Below are positions 1 through 9,500 of a stretch of DNA of 64,000 nt, one piece after another; the stretch's first letter is position 1, and each line of letters starts with the position of its first letter. The notes below the pieces were generated by a model, which saw nothing but the letters and a program-made list of their open reading frames with translations, was not told the DNA's origin and made no database searches. This DNA is from Xiheibacterium sp038325765. Its GTDB lineage: Bacteria > Myxococcota_A > Polyangia > Nannocystales > Nannocystaceae. The position numbers were made by a program, and so were the translations under genes. The stretch spans positions 35,845 through 99,844 of the forward strand of contig JBBQJI010000026.1 of assembly GCA_038325765.1 (NCBI GenBank), given 5' to 3'.

Positions 1-1278
1 GCGCGCCTCGGGATCGAGCTGGGCGAACACGCGGTGCACGGCGGCGACGTCGTCGAGCCTGCGCTCGAGGCAGTGGCGCTGCGCGGCCGTCATCCCGGTC
101 GGCTCCGCCGCGCACACGGTGGATTCGACCTCGCGCCAACGCGCCGCGTAGCGTTGCTGCGCGGCCTCGAGGTGCTGGGTGGGGGCGGCGAGCTCGGCCC
201 ACGCGGCGTCGCCGACCTCGCAGCGTTGGCCCGTCGATCCCGCGCCTGCGGCCACAAGCGCCGTCGCGACGGCGGCCGCGCCCAACCACCGCGCGATGGT
301 GCGCCGCGATCCCATCGCATGCTCGAGCGTGCCCACGAGCGCGTCGAGATCGCGAAACCGTCGCGCGGGGTCGCGCTGCAATCCGCGCATCACCGCCGCC
401 ACCACGGCCCTGGGCACACCGCGACGATCGCGGGGCGCCGTCGGATCCTCGCGACGAATCTGCGCGAGCAGCTCCTCGGTGGTACGCGCGGGGAATGGCC
501 GCGCGCCGAACAGCCCCTCGTACAACGTCACGCACAGGCTGTACTGATCGGATCGCGGCGTGCACGGGCCGCCGAACGCCTCGGGCGCCATGTAGGCCGG
601 TGTGCCCATCGTGTGGCCGGTGGGGGTCAGCGACGCGTCGGTGGTGCCCGGTGGAGGTCGGCCCGGCGCGGTGTCCTCGTCCTCGCCACCGGCCACCCGC
701 GCGAGCCCGAAGTCGATGACGCGCGGACGGCCGTCGCTGGCGAGGATCACATTGTCGGGCTTGAAGTCGCGATGGATCACGCCGCAGCGATGGGCCGCCG
801 CGAGCCCGCGCGCCGCCGCGAGCACCAGCGCGAGGACCTCGCGCCAGGGTCTGGGCGCCGCCGTCAGATAGGCGCGCAGTGTCGGGCCACTGACCAGCTC
901 CATCACTAGATACGGCGCAGCCGTCGTGTCATCGACCGTGCCGACCTCGAACACGTGCACGACGTGCGGTGACGACACCGTCGCGAGCATCCGCGCCTCA
1001 CGCAGGACGCGTTCGCGATGCTGCGCCGTGCCGGCAGCGAACAGCTTGATCGCCACCTTGCGCCGCAGCTCGGGATCCTCGGCCTCGTACACCGTGCCGA
1101 ACGCCCCCGAGCCGATCGCGCTGCCCAAACGATAGCGACCGACCATCCGCGGCCCTCGGGACGAGAGTCCCGCGAGCACGCGCCCGCGCAGGGCCTCGAG
1201 CGCGCCGTCGAAGCGCGGCCGGCCGGCCATGAGTTGATCCTCGATCTCGCGAGGGGCGTCTGGCGCACCGGCGTCCAT
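1..1278 (-). CDS. Transmembrane Ser/Thr protein kinase, 3' end outside window
   Basis: Eukaryotic-like Ser/Thr kinase; 426 codons are visible and the reading frame is open to base 1. A glycine loop (GSGAFGTVYEA) lies near residue 51, the catalytic loop reads HRDFKPDN and the Mg loop DFGLA, followed by an MGTPAYMAPE activation segment. After the kinase a single hydrophobic helix (ARWLGAAAVATALVAAGAG) suggests a cytoplasmic kinase with an extracytoplasmic C-terminal part. That part starts with the W-x7-C...C-L pattern also found in the kinases at 6543 and 18699, both of which continue into TPRs; this one probably does too. ATG at 1278 is chosen because TACCCT sits 8 nt upstream. The target is unknown. 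Confidence 0.93.
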   Translation of the reverse strand, partial: MDAGAPDAPREIEDQLMAGRPRFDGALEALRGRVLAGLSSRGPRMVGRYRLGSAIGSGAFGTVYEAEDPELRRKVAIKLFAAGTAQHRERVLREARMLATVSSPHVVHVFEVGTVDDTTAAPYLVMELVSGPTLRAYLTAAPRPWREVLALVLAAARGLAAAHRCGVIHRDFKPDNVILASDGRPRVIDFGLARVAGGEDEDTAPGRPPPGTTDASLTPTGHTMGTPAYMAPEAFGGPCTPRSDQYSLCVTLYEGLFGARPFPARTTEELLAQIRREDPTAPRDRRGVPRAVVAAVMRGLQRDPARRFRDLDALVGTLEHAMGSRRTIARWLGAAAVATALVAAGAGSTGQRCEVGDAAWAELAAPTQHLEAAQQRYAARWREVESTVCAAEPTGMTAAQRHCLERRLDDVAAVHRVFAQLDPEAR

Positions 1279-1286
1279 ACTCCCCC

Positions 1287-1292
1287 AGGGTA
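1287..1292 (-). promoter_or_regulatory. -10-like TACCCT of kinase gene
   Basis: TACCCT on the minus strand ends 8 nt before the ATG at 1278. There is no Shine-Dalgarno in between, which fits a leaderless transcript. No clear -35 is seen. Confidence 0.5.
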
Positions 1293-1361
1293 CCCCATCC
1301 ACGGGGACCGCATGCACACCGCGCCGCGCCGCTCGACCCGCGCCCCGTCGCCGCGCCAGCG

Positions 1362-2501
1362 TCAGTGACAGCAGGTGCCGCTGTTCCATAGCGCCTCGTC
1401 ACCGCGGTACACGACGACGTTGCCGTCATCTTGCACCGCGAGCACGCTGCCGTGCTGGCCGTGCGTGTTCGTGTGCCACAGCGGCGTACCTCCGGCATCA
1501 TACAACACCAGGTTGCCGTCCTCTTGCATCCACAGCCCGCCCATCGTGCTGCCGTGGGTGTTCGTGTGCCACAGCGCGCCGACACCGGTCTGGTACAGCA
1601 CGAGGTTGCCATCGCCCTGCGCGACGAGCACGAAGCGTCCGTCGCACGACGAGAGGCCCTCGTCGGCGGCGAGCGACGCACCGGGCACCAGCACACCGCA
1701 ACCATCGGGCTCGGGCAGCACGTCCGGTGGCGAAGGCTCGGGTGGCGAAGGCTCGGGCGGCGAAGGCTCGGGCGGCGAAGGCTCGGGTGGCGCGAAGCAG
1801 CTTCCGCTCGCCTGCCGGATCTCGAGATCGGCGCCGTAGTAGAAGCGCAGGATCCCGGCGGCGTCGCGGCCCTGCCCCTCCAGGCACCGCGCGCCCCACT
1901 GCGACATGCAGCCACGATTTTGGCCGAAGCCCGCATCATCGGGATCGAAGACCCAGCCGAGCGTGGTCTGCTCGACGTCGGTGCCGTGCAGTCCGTCATT
2001 GTAGGTGACGCGGCCCTCGAGTTGGCCACCCGGATCGCCCTCGCACGACGGCGGCGACGTCTGCGAGTCACCGGACACATAAAAGCCATAGGTCAGCACA
2101 TCGCCGTACGCGAGGTACTGCCCCGCCGTCTCGGCGACCGCCTGCCGCACCAGGGCGCTGGGCTCGTGACCGCACGAGTAGACCTGGCACTGCTGGCTGT
2201 CGCAGATCGAGCCGTGGGTTGCCATCGACCAGTACGCCACCGAGCGCGCCGCGATCGCCTGGGCCTTGAGCGCCTCGAGGCCCGCCCCACCGTTTTCGCA
2301 CTGCACGACGTGCGGCAGATAGTCGGTCTCGGTGTCGACGCCACCGCGCCCCTGGACCTCGATCGTGCACCACGCTGCGTGTGGCGCCTGGACCATGCTG
2401 AGCGGCAGCGGCCCGCGCACCTCGTCCTCGTCGCCGCAGGCCAGCAGCGGCCCAGCGAGCGCGAGGATCAGGGCGACCGCTGTTCGAGGCGTCGGTGACA
2501 T
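1362..2501 (-). CDS. SpoIID/LytB-domain lipoprotein with C-terminal bulb-lectin domain
   Basis: Predicted lipoprotein of 379 aa: signal peptide with Cys22 (GPLLAC). A SpoIID-like region (about residues 40-230) shows LKAQAIAARS at 78-87 and MSQWGA at 199-204; in SpoIID this fold is a lytic transglycosylase acting on denuded peptidoglycan. A linker of four PPEPS units (about 238-258) leads to a bulb-type (B_lectin) domain with three intact QxDxNxVxY motifs at 295, 326 and 357, exactly 31 residues apart, known in that family to bind mannose. I infer an anchored wall- or glycan-binding enzyme. Catalysis is not proven, since the catalytic Glu was not identified. ATG 2501 is chosen over the upstream in-frame start because it gives a clean signal peptide. 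Confidence 0.85.
   Translation of the reverse strand: MSPTPRTAVALILALAGPLLACGDEDEVRGPLPLSMVQAPHAAWCTIEVQGRGGVDTETDYLPHVVQCENGGAGLEALKAQAIAARSVAYWSMATHGSICDSQQCQVYSCGHEPSALVRQAVAETAGQYLAYGDVLTYGFYVSGDSQTSPPSCEGDPGGQLEGRVTYNDGLHGTDVEQTTLGWVFDPDDAGFGQNRGCMSQWGARCLEGQGRDAAGILRFYYGADLEIRQASGSCFAPPEPSPPEPSPPEPSPPEPSPPDVLPEPDGCGVLVPGASLAADEGLSSCDGRFVLVAQGDGNLVLYQTGVGALWHTNTHGSTMGGLWMQEDGNLVLYDAGGTPLWHTNTHGQHGSVLAVQDDGNVVVYRGDEALWNSGTCCH
1736..1796 (+). repeat. 15-bp tandem repeat encoding PPEPS units
   Basis: Four near-identical 15-bp units (ggcgaaggctcgggt type) code for the PPEPS linker between the SpoIID and lectin domains on the minus strand. The linker length could vary by slippage without frameshift. 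Confidence 0.85.
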
Positions 2502-2568
2502 CGGACTGGCAGTGCCACCGCGCGGGGCTCGGTTTAATGCTCGGCCCCATTCGGCCCGGGCGGCCCCC

Positions 2569-3288
2569 TCAGCGGGGCGGCACCACGATCCGCAACGCAG
2601 TCCCGTCGTCCCCGACCCCCGCGCCGGGGGCCACATCGGCGCCGGGGCCCGCGGGCAGCATCAATGTCGCGCGCTGCAGCGTGCGCGCGATCTCGTCGAG
2701 CAGGCGCTCGAGCTGCACCCGCATGTGGTCGGCGGCGCCGAGCGACGCGCCCGCACCTGCTGCTCCGCCGGCGACGACGAGGCCGACGGCGAGCAGCGGC
2801 GCCATGCCCAACCCGACGGTGAGCGTGCATGCGCCACCGATCGCGCCGAGCACCACCGAACTCACCCGTGCCCACCGCAGATTCCGGCCCACCCCCGACC
2901 GCAGATCGCCGAAGATCGTGACGTCGGTCGCGTCGCCGTGGGCGCGCAGCACCACCCGAAGATCGAAGATCTCGAGCTGCTCCATCCGATAGCACAGCAT
3001 CGTGTACGAGCCGCGCTGCGTCGCCATCTCGCCGAGCCGGATCATGTGGAACCGGGCCACTCCGCCCGCCAGCGGATGACCGCCGTCAGTGCCGTCGAGC
3101 CGCAGGCCGAAGTCGGGGCCCTCGCAGACCCGCGCGAGGTGCGGCCACAGCTCGGCGGCCGGGGTCGCGAAGCGGCGCGATACCGAGACGCTGCGGATCC
3201 GCGTGCCCAGCCAGCGCGTCGCCCCCCGATCGGTGTCCTCGTCGAAGCGCGCCAGCGCGCTGCCCGGTGCCAGCTCGGCCAGCGCCAC
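2569..3288 (-). CDS. Uncharacterised membrane protein, possible SRPBCC-like N-terminal half
   Basis: 239 aa from GTG 3288 (251 aa if ATG 3324 is used). The N-terminal half (VSVSRRFATPAAELWPHLA onward) looks like the start of an SRPBCC/START-type fold, but similarity is only suggestive. Two adjacent hydrophobic segments follow (around VSSVVLGAIGGACTLTVGLG and LLAVGLVVAGGAAGAG), then an amphipathic helix (MRVQLERLLDEIARTLQ). The ATG at 3322-3324 would overlap the divergent gene's ATG at 3323, so the internal GTG may be real. Function unknown. Confidence 0.7.
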   Translation of the reverse strand: MALAELAPGSALARFDEDTDRGATRWLGTRIRSVSVSRRFATPAAELWPHLARVCEGPDFGLRLDGTDGGHPLAGGVARFHMIRLGEMATQRGSYTMLCYRMEQLEIFDLRVVLRAHGDATDVTIFGDLRSGVGRNLRWARVSSVVLGAIGGACTLTVGLGMAPLLAVGLVVAGGAAGAGASLGAADHMRVQLERLLDEIARTLQRATLMLPAGPGADVAPGAGVGDDGTALRIVVPPR

Positions 3289-3310
3289 GCCCCGGCATCG
3301 CGTCTTGGGA

Positions 3311-3316
3311 TAGGGT
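3311..3316 (+). promoter_or_regulatory. -10-like TAGGGT of propeller lipoprotein gene
   Basis: TAGGGT ends 6 nt before ATG 3323. Transcription starting at the usual distance would begin at the start codon itself. Confidence 0.5.
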
Positions 3317-3322
3317 CCCCGC

Positions 3323-4405
3323 ATGCAACGGCTTGGTCTGCTCTTTTCCGGTCTCGGTCTCGTGCTCGGCGCCTGCGGCGACGACGGTGACGGTACGGGC
3401 TCGGAGACCACCGGCACGGGCGAGAGCTCCGCGACCGAGCCCTCGACGTCGGAAGACCCCAGCGCGGGCCCCGGATCGAGCGATGGCACCACCACCTCGC
3501 CGGCGACCACCGACGCCGACACCACCGCCGCCGACTCGAGCACCGGCACCGAGACCGGCACCGACACCATGGACTTCGACTGCACGATGATCCCTGCCGC
3601 GCCGTTCGTCGCCGAGCGGATCCTCGAGGATGTACCCTTCGCGCAGAGCGAGGATCTCGGCTTCGACGGCCTCGGGCACCTCGCTGCGCGTGGTGAGGGC
3701 GGCGCGTACCTGCTCGTCAGCGCCGACGGCACGTTCGAGGAGATCACGACCGACGGCCGCGCGACCTACGGCCTGCGCTTCCTCGCCAACGGCGACATCA
3801 TCGCGGCGGCGTACCAGGTGAATGATCTGCTGCGGATCACGCCCACCGGCGAGATCACCGACTTCGCGGTCGACCTCGGCGGCGTCAACGGGGTGTTCCC
3901 GGATCCCGCGGGCGGCGTCTGGTACACCAACTTCGGCGAGGTCGGCTACATCGACGCCGAGGGCAACGACATCGCCGTGATCTCGCCGGCCTCCGCGGCC
4001 AACGGGATCTGGTTCGACGACGTCCGGCAGATCGTCTTCTTCACCAACTACGGCAACGGCGGGCTGCGCAAGGCGGACATCGTCGAGGGTGTCGCGCAGC
4101 CCGCCGTGGATCTCGGCACGGTGCCCGGCGCCCCCGACGGCATCACGCTCGATGCATGCGGCAACCTCTACGCCAACGACCAGCAGGGCTCGCGGATGTA
4201 TCGCCTCTTCCTCGACGAGTCCGCCGAGCCCATCGGCGAGCCGGAGGTCCTCGTCGAGGGCGGCTTCCCGACCAACGTCGCCAACGCGCAGTTCGGCAGT
4301 GGTCCCGGTTGGGAGCCGGACAGCCTGTACGCGCTGGGCGTGGGCGGCGGGCTCTACCGCGTGGCGGTGGGCGTGCCCGGCGCGACGTACGTCACGGTTC
4401 GATAG
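3323..4405 (+). CDS. Lipoprotein with SMP-30/gluconolactonase-like beta-propeller
   Basis: 360 aa. The signal peptide ends in a lipobox at Cys18 (GLVLGAC), followed by a Thr/Ser/Asp/Gly-rich linker of about 65 residues, the style of several lipoproteins in this window. From residue 90 on, repeated blades (ITPTGEITDF, GGVWYTNFG, APDGITLDACGNLYAND) resemble SMP-30/Vgb-type six-bladed propellers. These include lactonases but also non-enzymatic sensors. Substrate unknown; probably a surface or periplasmic protein. The start codon is in a CATG shared with the divergent gene's possible ATG. Confidence 0.85.
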   Translation: MQRLGLLFSGLGLVLGACGDDGDGTGSETTGTGESSATEPSTSEDPSAGPGSSDGTTTSPATTDADTTAADSSTGTETGTDTMDFDCTMIPAAPFVAERILEDVPFAQSEDLGFDGLGHLAARGEGGAYLLVSADGTFEEITTDGRATYGLRFLANGDIIAAAYQVNDLLRITPTGEITDFAVDLGGVNGVFPDPAGGVWYTNFGEVGYIDAEGNDIAVISPASAANGIWFDDVRQIVFFTNYGNGGLRKADIVEGVAQPAVDLGTVPGAPDGITLDACGNLYANDQQGSRMYRLFLDESAEPIGEPEVLVEGGFPTNVANAQFGSGPGWEPDSLYALGVGGGLYRVAVGVPGATYVTVR

Positions 4406-4459
4406 CGACGACGCGCGACGATCGAGGCCCCCGTCGCGCCACGCAGCCGCCGAGTGCGC

Positions 4460-4465
4460 TACGCT
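4460..4465 (+). promoter_or_regulatory. -10-like TACGCT of SHOCT gene
   Basis: TACGCT ends 8 nt before ATG 4474. There is no Shine-Dalgarno. Confidence 0.5.
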
Positions 4466-4473
4466 CCTCGACG

Positions 4474-5016
4474 ATGAACGGCATCATGGGCCTCGTCGTC
4501 CTCGCGAGCTCGATCTGGATGGCGTCGGACGCGGCTCGGATCGGCTACGACAAGCGCGACATCCGTGGGGTCGCGGGCATGGGGCCCGTCGGATGGTTGG
4601 TCTGCGGGCTCTTCTTGTGGATCATCGCGTTCCCGCTGTACCTCATCAAGCGCCCCGAGCTCATCGCTGCTGCCGAGCGGCGGCGCCTGGGGCTGACCGG
4701 TCCCAGCGGTATGCTCCCGCCTCCGTATCCGCAGCAGGGCTATCCGCAGCCTCCGTATCCGCAGCAGAGCTACCCGCAGCCCCCGTATCCGCAGCAGGAC
4801 TACCCGCAGCAGGACTACCCGCAGCAGGGCTATCCGCAGCAGGGCTATCCGCAGCAGGGCTACCCGCAGCAACCCGCGGCGCCGCAGCCTGCGACGCTCG
4901 GGCTCGACGAGGTCGCCGAGGCGATCGTGAAGCTCGGCGAGATGCGGCACGCGGGCTTGTTGACCGACGCCGAGTTCGAGCAGCAAAAGGCGCAGGTCCT
5001 CGCCCGGATGGCCTGA
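4474..5016 (+). CDS. Small membrane protein with PYPQQ repeats and SHOCT domain
   Basis: 180 aa. Two hydrophobic segments lie in the first 65 residues (MGLVVLASSIWMASDA and WLVCGLFLWIIAFPLYL). A Pro/Gln/Tyr-rich stretch of PYPQQ/GYPQQ units follows (about residues 85-130), and a C-terminal SHOCT motif (LGEMRHAGLLTDAEFEQQK). SHOCT is a short domain seen at the ends of many bacterial proteins, probably for oligomerisation or binding. The Tyr/Pro/Gln repeats suggest a flexible cytoplasmic or surface tether. Function unknown. Confidence 0.82.
   Translation: MNGIMGLVVLASSIWMASDAARIGYDKRDIRGVAGMGPVGWLVCGLFLWIIAFPLYLIKRPELIAAAERRRLGLTGPSGMLPPPYPQQGYPQPPYPQQSYPQPPYPQQDYPQQDYPQQGYPQQGYPQQGYPQQPAAPQPATLGLDEVAEAIVKLGEMRHAGLLTDAEFEQQKAQVLARMA
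4726..4873 (+). repeat. Tandem PYPQQ/GYPQQ-coding repeat
   Basis: Ten or so imperfect units of 15 and 24 bp (tatccgcagcagggc type), all in frame within the SHOCT protein. Confidence 0.85.
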
Positions 5017-5104
5017 GCGCCCGGCCCCCGGCCCGGGCGGAGAAATCCGCCGAAGCCCGCGAGAAAAAACGCGACCTCCGCTTCCGGTGCGCGTGTGGGG
5101 GTCG

Positions 5105-5512
5105 ATGAAGACGATCACCCCCTGGATGCTTGGCCTGTCCCTCTGCGTGCTCCCGTTCGTGTCCGCCTGTGACGACGACGACGACGGCAACGACAGCAGC
5201 AACGACGACGGCGGCAACGACGACGGCGGTGGCAACGACGACGGCGGCAACGACGGTGGCGGCAACGACGACGGCGGCAACGACGGCGGCGGCAACGACG
5301 ACGGCGGCAACGACGGCGGCAACGACGGCGGCGGCGATGTCGGCGATCAGTGCATGCAGGACGGCGACTGTTCCGACTACGCGTGCATCTTCGCAGGGGA
5401 CGTCGACTACGGTTTTTGCAGCACCGTGTGCGAGAGTTTCTCCGACTGTCCGAGCTTCTGGAATTGCGAGAACGTCGGCAACGCGTCGGCGAAGTACTGT
5501 GTGCCGGGGTGA
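5105..5512 (+). CDS. Short lipoprotein with Asn-Asp-Gly repeat and Cys-rich end
   Basis: 135 aa. ATG 5105 gives a signal peptide ending in FVSAC; an in-frame ATG 18 nt upstream is less likely. Residues 25-80 are almost only N, D and G (NDDGG/NDGGG units), which may bind cations or act as a spacer. The last 55 residues hold eight cysteines (CMQDGDCSDYAC, CSTVCESFSDC, NCENVG, YC), a disulphide-rich fold typical of small myxobacterial surface proteins. Function unknown. Confidence 0.8.
   Translation: MKTITPWMLGLSLCVLPFVSACDDDDDGNDSSNDDGGNDDGGGNDDGGNDGGGNDDGGNDGGGNDDGGNDGGNDGGGDVGDQCMQDGDCSDYACIFAGDVDYGFCSTVCESFSDCPSFWNCENVGNASAKYCVPG
5170..5335 (+). repeat. Low-complexity AAC/GAC/GGC repeat (NDDGG units)
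   Basis: Imperfect 12-24 bp units (aacgacgacggcggc) coding for the Asn/Asp/Gly spacer of the lipoprotein at 5105. Confidence 0.85.
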
Positions 5513-5526
5513 GCCGAGCGGTGGGG

Positions 5527-6498
5527 CTACCGGGCCGGTCCGCCGCCCTCGGTCGGGCGCTCACCCAAGAAGCGCTCGATGCTGAGATCGAGGCGGCTCG
5601 CGACCAATCCCATCAGCTGATCGAACTCGCGCCGACCCAGCGCGAGTCGGGCTTGGAGCGCGCGCCGGGTCGAGGTCAGCAGCGCCTCGCGGGTCTTGAC
5701 GATGCGGCGTGCGGCGCTCGAGCGATGGATCTGCAGCAGACCACCGAGCTCGTCGATCGACAACCCGTGCAGGTAGTGCAGCCGGAGCAGGTTGCGCTCG
5801 CCGGGCTCGAGCGCGGCAAGGGCAGCCGCGAACGCCTCGCTGAACTGGGCGCGGTACTGCTGCTTGAGCGCGCCGAGCTCGGGGCCAGTCGCCGAGGCCT
5901 CGATCGCGAGCAGAGCGTCATCGGACGCGAGCGCCCGGCGACGCTCGTCCCGCACCGACGACAACGCCTCGCGCACCGCGACGACGCGCAGCCACGTCGC
6001 GAGCTCGCCCTGCCCGGTGTAGTGCGCGAGCTTGGGCGGGCCGCCGCCGTCGGGTACGAGCAGCTTGGTGCGCACGCGCTGCTTCACCTCTTCGACGAAC
6101 GCCGGCGCGCCGTCGACCCGACCGATCGCGGCGCCCAGCGTGGCGATGTGCTCGCGATCGAAGCGGGCCAGCGCACCCGTGTGTCCGCGCCGACACGCGA
6201 ACGCGAGGTGGAGCTCGACGGCGTGCATGCGCCCGAGCGCCGCGACCAGGCCGTCGCCGTCGACACCTTCGGGGACGCAGCGGGCGAGCTCCGCCCAGAA
6301 CTCGGCAACATACGGCGGACCGGCGACATGCGGCGCGCCGGGGGGCCACGCGCGCGCCACCGCGTCCCCGATCGCCGCCAGCGCGTCCGCGAGCGCGCGC
6401 TCGTGGTCCGCTTCGAGCACGCCGAGCCACGCCGCGAGGAACGCACGGGCCGCGCCAGAGCTGCCGCCGTCCTGTTCGCCGTCGGGAGCCCCGGCCAC
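5527..6498 (-). CDS. RNA polymerase sigma-70 family factor, Myxococcales type
   Basis: 323 aa. Region 2-like sequence lies around residues 165-195 (YTGQGELATWLRVVAVREAL) and region 4-like sequence around 225-275 (ALEPGERNLLRLHYLHGLSIDELGG, then a helix-turn-helix). It is longer at the N-terminus than ordinary ECF factors, as in the family described as 'Myxococcales family 1'. GTG 6498 is chosen because TATCAT lies 7 nt upstream. It is divergent from, and only 44 nt away from, the kinase at 6543, whose N-terminus looks like an anti-sigma domain, so the two probably work together. Confidence 0.88.
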   Translation of the reverse strand: MAGAPDGEQDGGSSGAARAFLAAWLGVLEADHERALADALAAIGDAVARAWPPGAPHVAGPPYVAEFWAELARCVPEGVDGDGLVAALGRMHAVELHLAFACRRGHTGALARFDREHIATLGAAIGRVDGAPAFVEEVKQRVRTKLLVPDGGGPPKLAHYTGQGELATWLRVVAVREALSSVRDERRRALASDDALLAIEASATGPELGALKQQYRAQFSEAFAAALAALEPGERNLLRLHYLHGLSIDELGGLLQIHRSSAARRIVKTREALLTSTRRALQARLALGRREFDQLMGLVASRLDLSIERFLGERPTEGGGPAR

Positions 6499-6504
6499 CG
6501 CGCG

Positions 6505-6511
6505 TATGATA
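6505..6511. promoter_or_regulatory. Overlapping divergent -10 elements (TATGAT / TATCAT)
   Basis: Bases 6505-6511 read TATGATA. On the plus strand TATGAT (6505-6510) ends 32 nt before the kinase ATG. On the minus strand TATCAT (6506-6511) ends 7 nt before the sigma GTG at 6498. The two elements share five bases, so polymerase could occupy only one of them at a time. Confidence 0.5.
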
Positions 6512-6542
6512 CCGCGCCCCAGCCTCCACGCGTCGCTCCGCC

Positions 6543-9500
6543 ATGCGAGATCCCACCGTGCCGATGACCGAGGTCCGCGTCGCCGCCTATGTGCGCGGCG
6601 AGCTCGACGCGCGCGAGCGTGCCGCGTTCGAGGCGGATCTCGATCGCGAGCCGCAGTGGCTCGCGGTCATCGCTCTCCTCGCCCGACGCGAGCACAGCGG
6701 GGCGCCACGGGGCGACGAAGCGCCCGCCTCCGCCATCGAACCCGCCCGCAGCACGCCAGGCGACGACGACGCGCTGCTCGAGCGACTCGAGCGCGATCAC
6801 GCGGCCCGCCTGCGCCCGGGCTCGCGGCTGGGTCGCTACGAGGTCGAAGAGCCCCTGGGCGCCGGTGGCATGGGGGCGGTCCATGCAGCGTACGACCCCG
6901 AGCTGAAACGGCGCGTCGCCCTCAAGGTGCTCCGCGGCGGGGCCTCGCGCGGGCAATCGCGCCTGCTCGGCGAGGCCCGGGCGCTGGCGCGCCTCAATGA
7001 TCGCCACGTCATCATCATCCACGACGTGGGCACCTGGCGCAGTCGCGTGTTCATCGCGATGGAGCTGCTCGAGGGTCAGACCCTGCACGCATGGCGGGCG
7101 GCCGCACCCCGCAGGTGGCGCGAGATCGTCGACGTGTTCGTCGACGCCGGACGCGGTCTCGCCGCGGCCCACGACGCCGGCGTGATCCACCGCGACTTCA
7201 AGCCGACCAACGTGATGCGCACCCCCGAGGGCCGCGTGGTCGTGCTCGACTTCGGCATCGCCCACGCGCCCGACGATGCGCAAGACGGATCCGCGGCGAC
7301 CGCAGAGGCCGGCTCCCACGACGACGATCCGATGGGCACGGGGCCCCGCGAACGGGTGTTCGGGACGCCGGCGTACATGGCACCGGAGCAGCGGCGCGGC
7401 GAGCCGTGTGGACCGCAGGCCGATCAGTATGCGTACTGCGTCGCGCTGTTCGAGGCGCTGCACGGCCACGTTCCGTGCCAGGGCGAGGCGGGCGAGGGGT
7501 TCCCCCGCGCCGCGCCCGATGCCGTCGGCCGGTGGCCCCGAGGACTCGCGCGGGCGATCGACCGCGGCCTCGCCGACGATCCGTCTGCGCGTCACGCCTC
7601 GATGCGCGACCTCGTCGATGCGCTGGTGGCCGCCGCCCGCCCCCGCAGCCGGCGCGCCGCCGCGGTGCTCGTCGCGGCCGCAGCCACCGCGGCGATCGGC
7701 ATCGCGCTGGTCTCCGAGCGCGAGCCACCGTGCACCGGCGCTGCCCGTGCACTCGCGGTGAGCGTCGACGACGCCCACCTCGATGCCGCCATCGCCACCA
7801 TCGCCGCCACCGGTCGGCCGTGGAGCGAGCCGACCGCCGCGACCGCTGGCGCCGGGCTGCACGCGTTCGCGGACGCGTGGATCGCCGAGCACACCGCCGC
7901 GTGTCGGGCGACGCGGATCGACGAGACGCAACCCGAGGCGATCCTCGATCTGCGCATGCAGTGCCTCGATCGCCGCCGGAGATCACTGGGCGCGCTCACC
8001 GACCTGCTGGTCGACGCCGACGCCGAGCTCGCCGCCGAGGCGGTGCGCGCCGTCGACACGCTGCCACCGGTACACGGCTGTCGTGACGTCGAGTCGCTGC
8101 GCGCACCCCTGCAGGCGCCCACGGATCCGGGCAGCAGCGCCCGCGCCGAGGCATTGCTCGACGCGGTCGCCCAGATCGAAGCGCTGCGCGGCGCGGTCCG
8201 TCTCGACGAGGCGGCAGCGCTGGCCGAGCGGGCGGTGGTCGACGCCGACGCCCTCGGTCATCCACCGACCGAGGCCGAGGCGCGCCTCGTGGCCGGCTGG
8301 GTGCACGCCGACCGTGGCGAGCATGCGCGGGCCGAGGTCGAGCTGCGTGCGGCCCTGGCCGCCGCCGAGGCCGGCCAGCACGACGAGGCGATCGCGGTGG
8401 CGTGGCATCGCCTGGCGTGGGTGGTCGGCTACAAGCTCGCGCGGCACGACGAGGGCCGTCGCTTCGCAGAGCACGCCGCGGCGTGGAGCCGGCGGCTCGG
8501 CGCCGCGCCGCACCACGAGCTGCCGCGGATGATCGCGCAGGGATGGATCGAGCACGACGCCGGCGAGTTCGAGGCGGCCCTGCGCCACTTCGAGGCCGCC
8601 CTAGAAGTCGCCGAAGGTCTGCCAGACGACGTCGCGACCCGGCCGCACGACCTCGCGCTGGCGCACAACGGCATCGGCGCTGCGGCGCTGGGCCTCGCCG
8701 ATCTCGCGCGGGCACGCGACGCCTTCGCCCACGCCGAGGCGCAGCTCGTGTCGCGCCTCGGTCCCGATCACCCCGATGTCGCACGGGTGCGCAACAACCT
8801 CGCGTCGCTGTTGCGCGGCCTCGGCCAGACCGAAGCCGCGCTCGCCATGTTCGAGCACAACCTCGCCACATTCGAGGCGAGCGTCGGCGCCGACCATCCA
8901 CTGGTCGGTCAGACCCTGGTGAACATCGCCGTTGCAGAGCTCGATCTCGGTCGCGACGCAGACGCCGAGCGTCACGCGGAGCGGGCGATCGCGGTGCTCA
9001 GCCGCGCCCACGACCCCGACCACCCGATGGTCGCCAAGGCCCATACCCTGCGCGGCGACGCCCGCGTCCAGCTCGATCGGCCCCTCGAGGCGATCGCCGA
9101 TCTCCAGCGGGCCCTCGACATCGAGCGCGCGACCCTGGGCGCCGAGCACCCCAGCGTCGGCATCATCGAGTCGAACCTCGGCGCGGCCTACTACGCCCTC
9201 GGGCGGTTCGACGAGGCCGAGGCCCACCAACGCAGCGCGGTCGCGATCCTCGAGGTGGGCCTCGGCGAAGATCACCCGAACGTCGCGTTCGTGCTGGTCA
9301 GCCTGGGCCAGACCCTGCGCAGCATGGCTCGACTCGATGGCGCCCTGGTCGCGCTACGCCGCGCCGCGACCATCGCCGACCCCACGCTGCGACCCGGGGC
9401 GTTGCTGCGCATCGGCGAGATCCTGCTCGAGCGTGGTGAGGCCCAGGACGCGCTCGCCCAGCTCGAGCGCGCGCGGGCGCTGCAGCGCGAGATCGAGACC

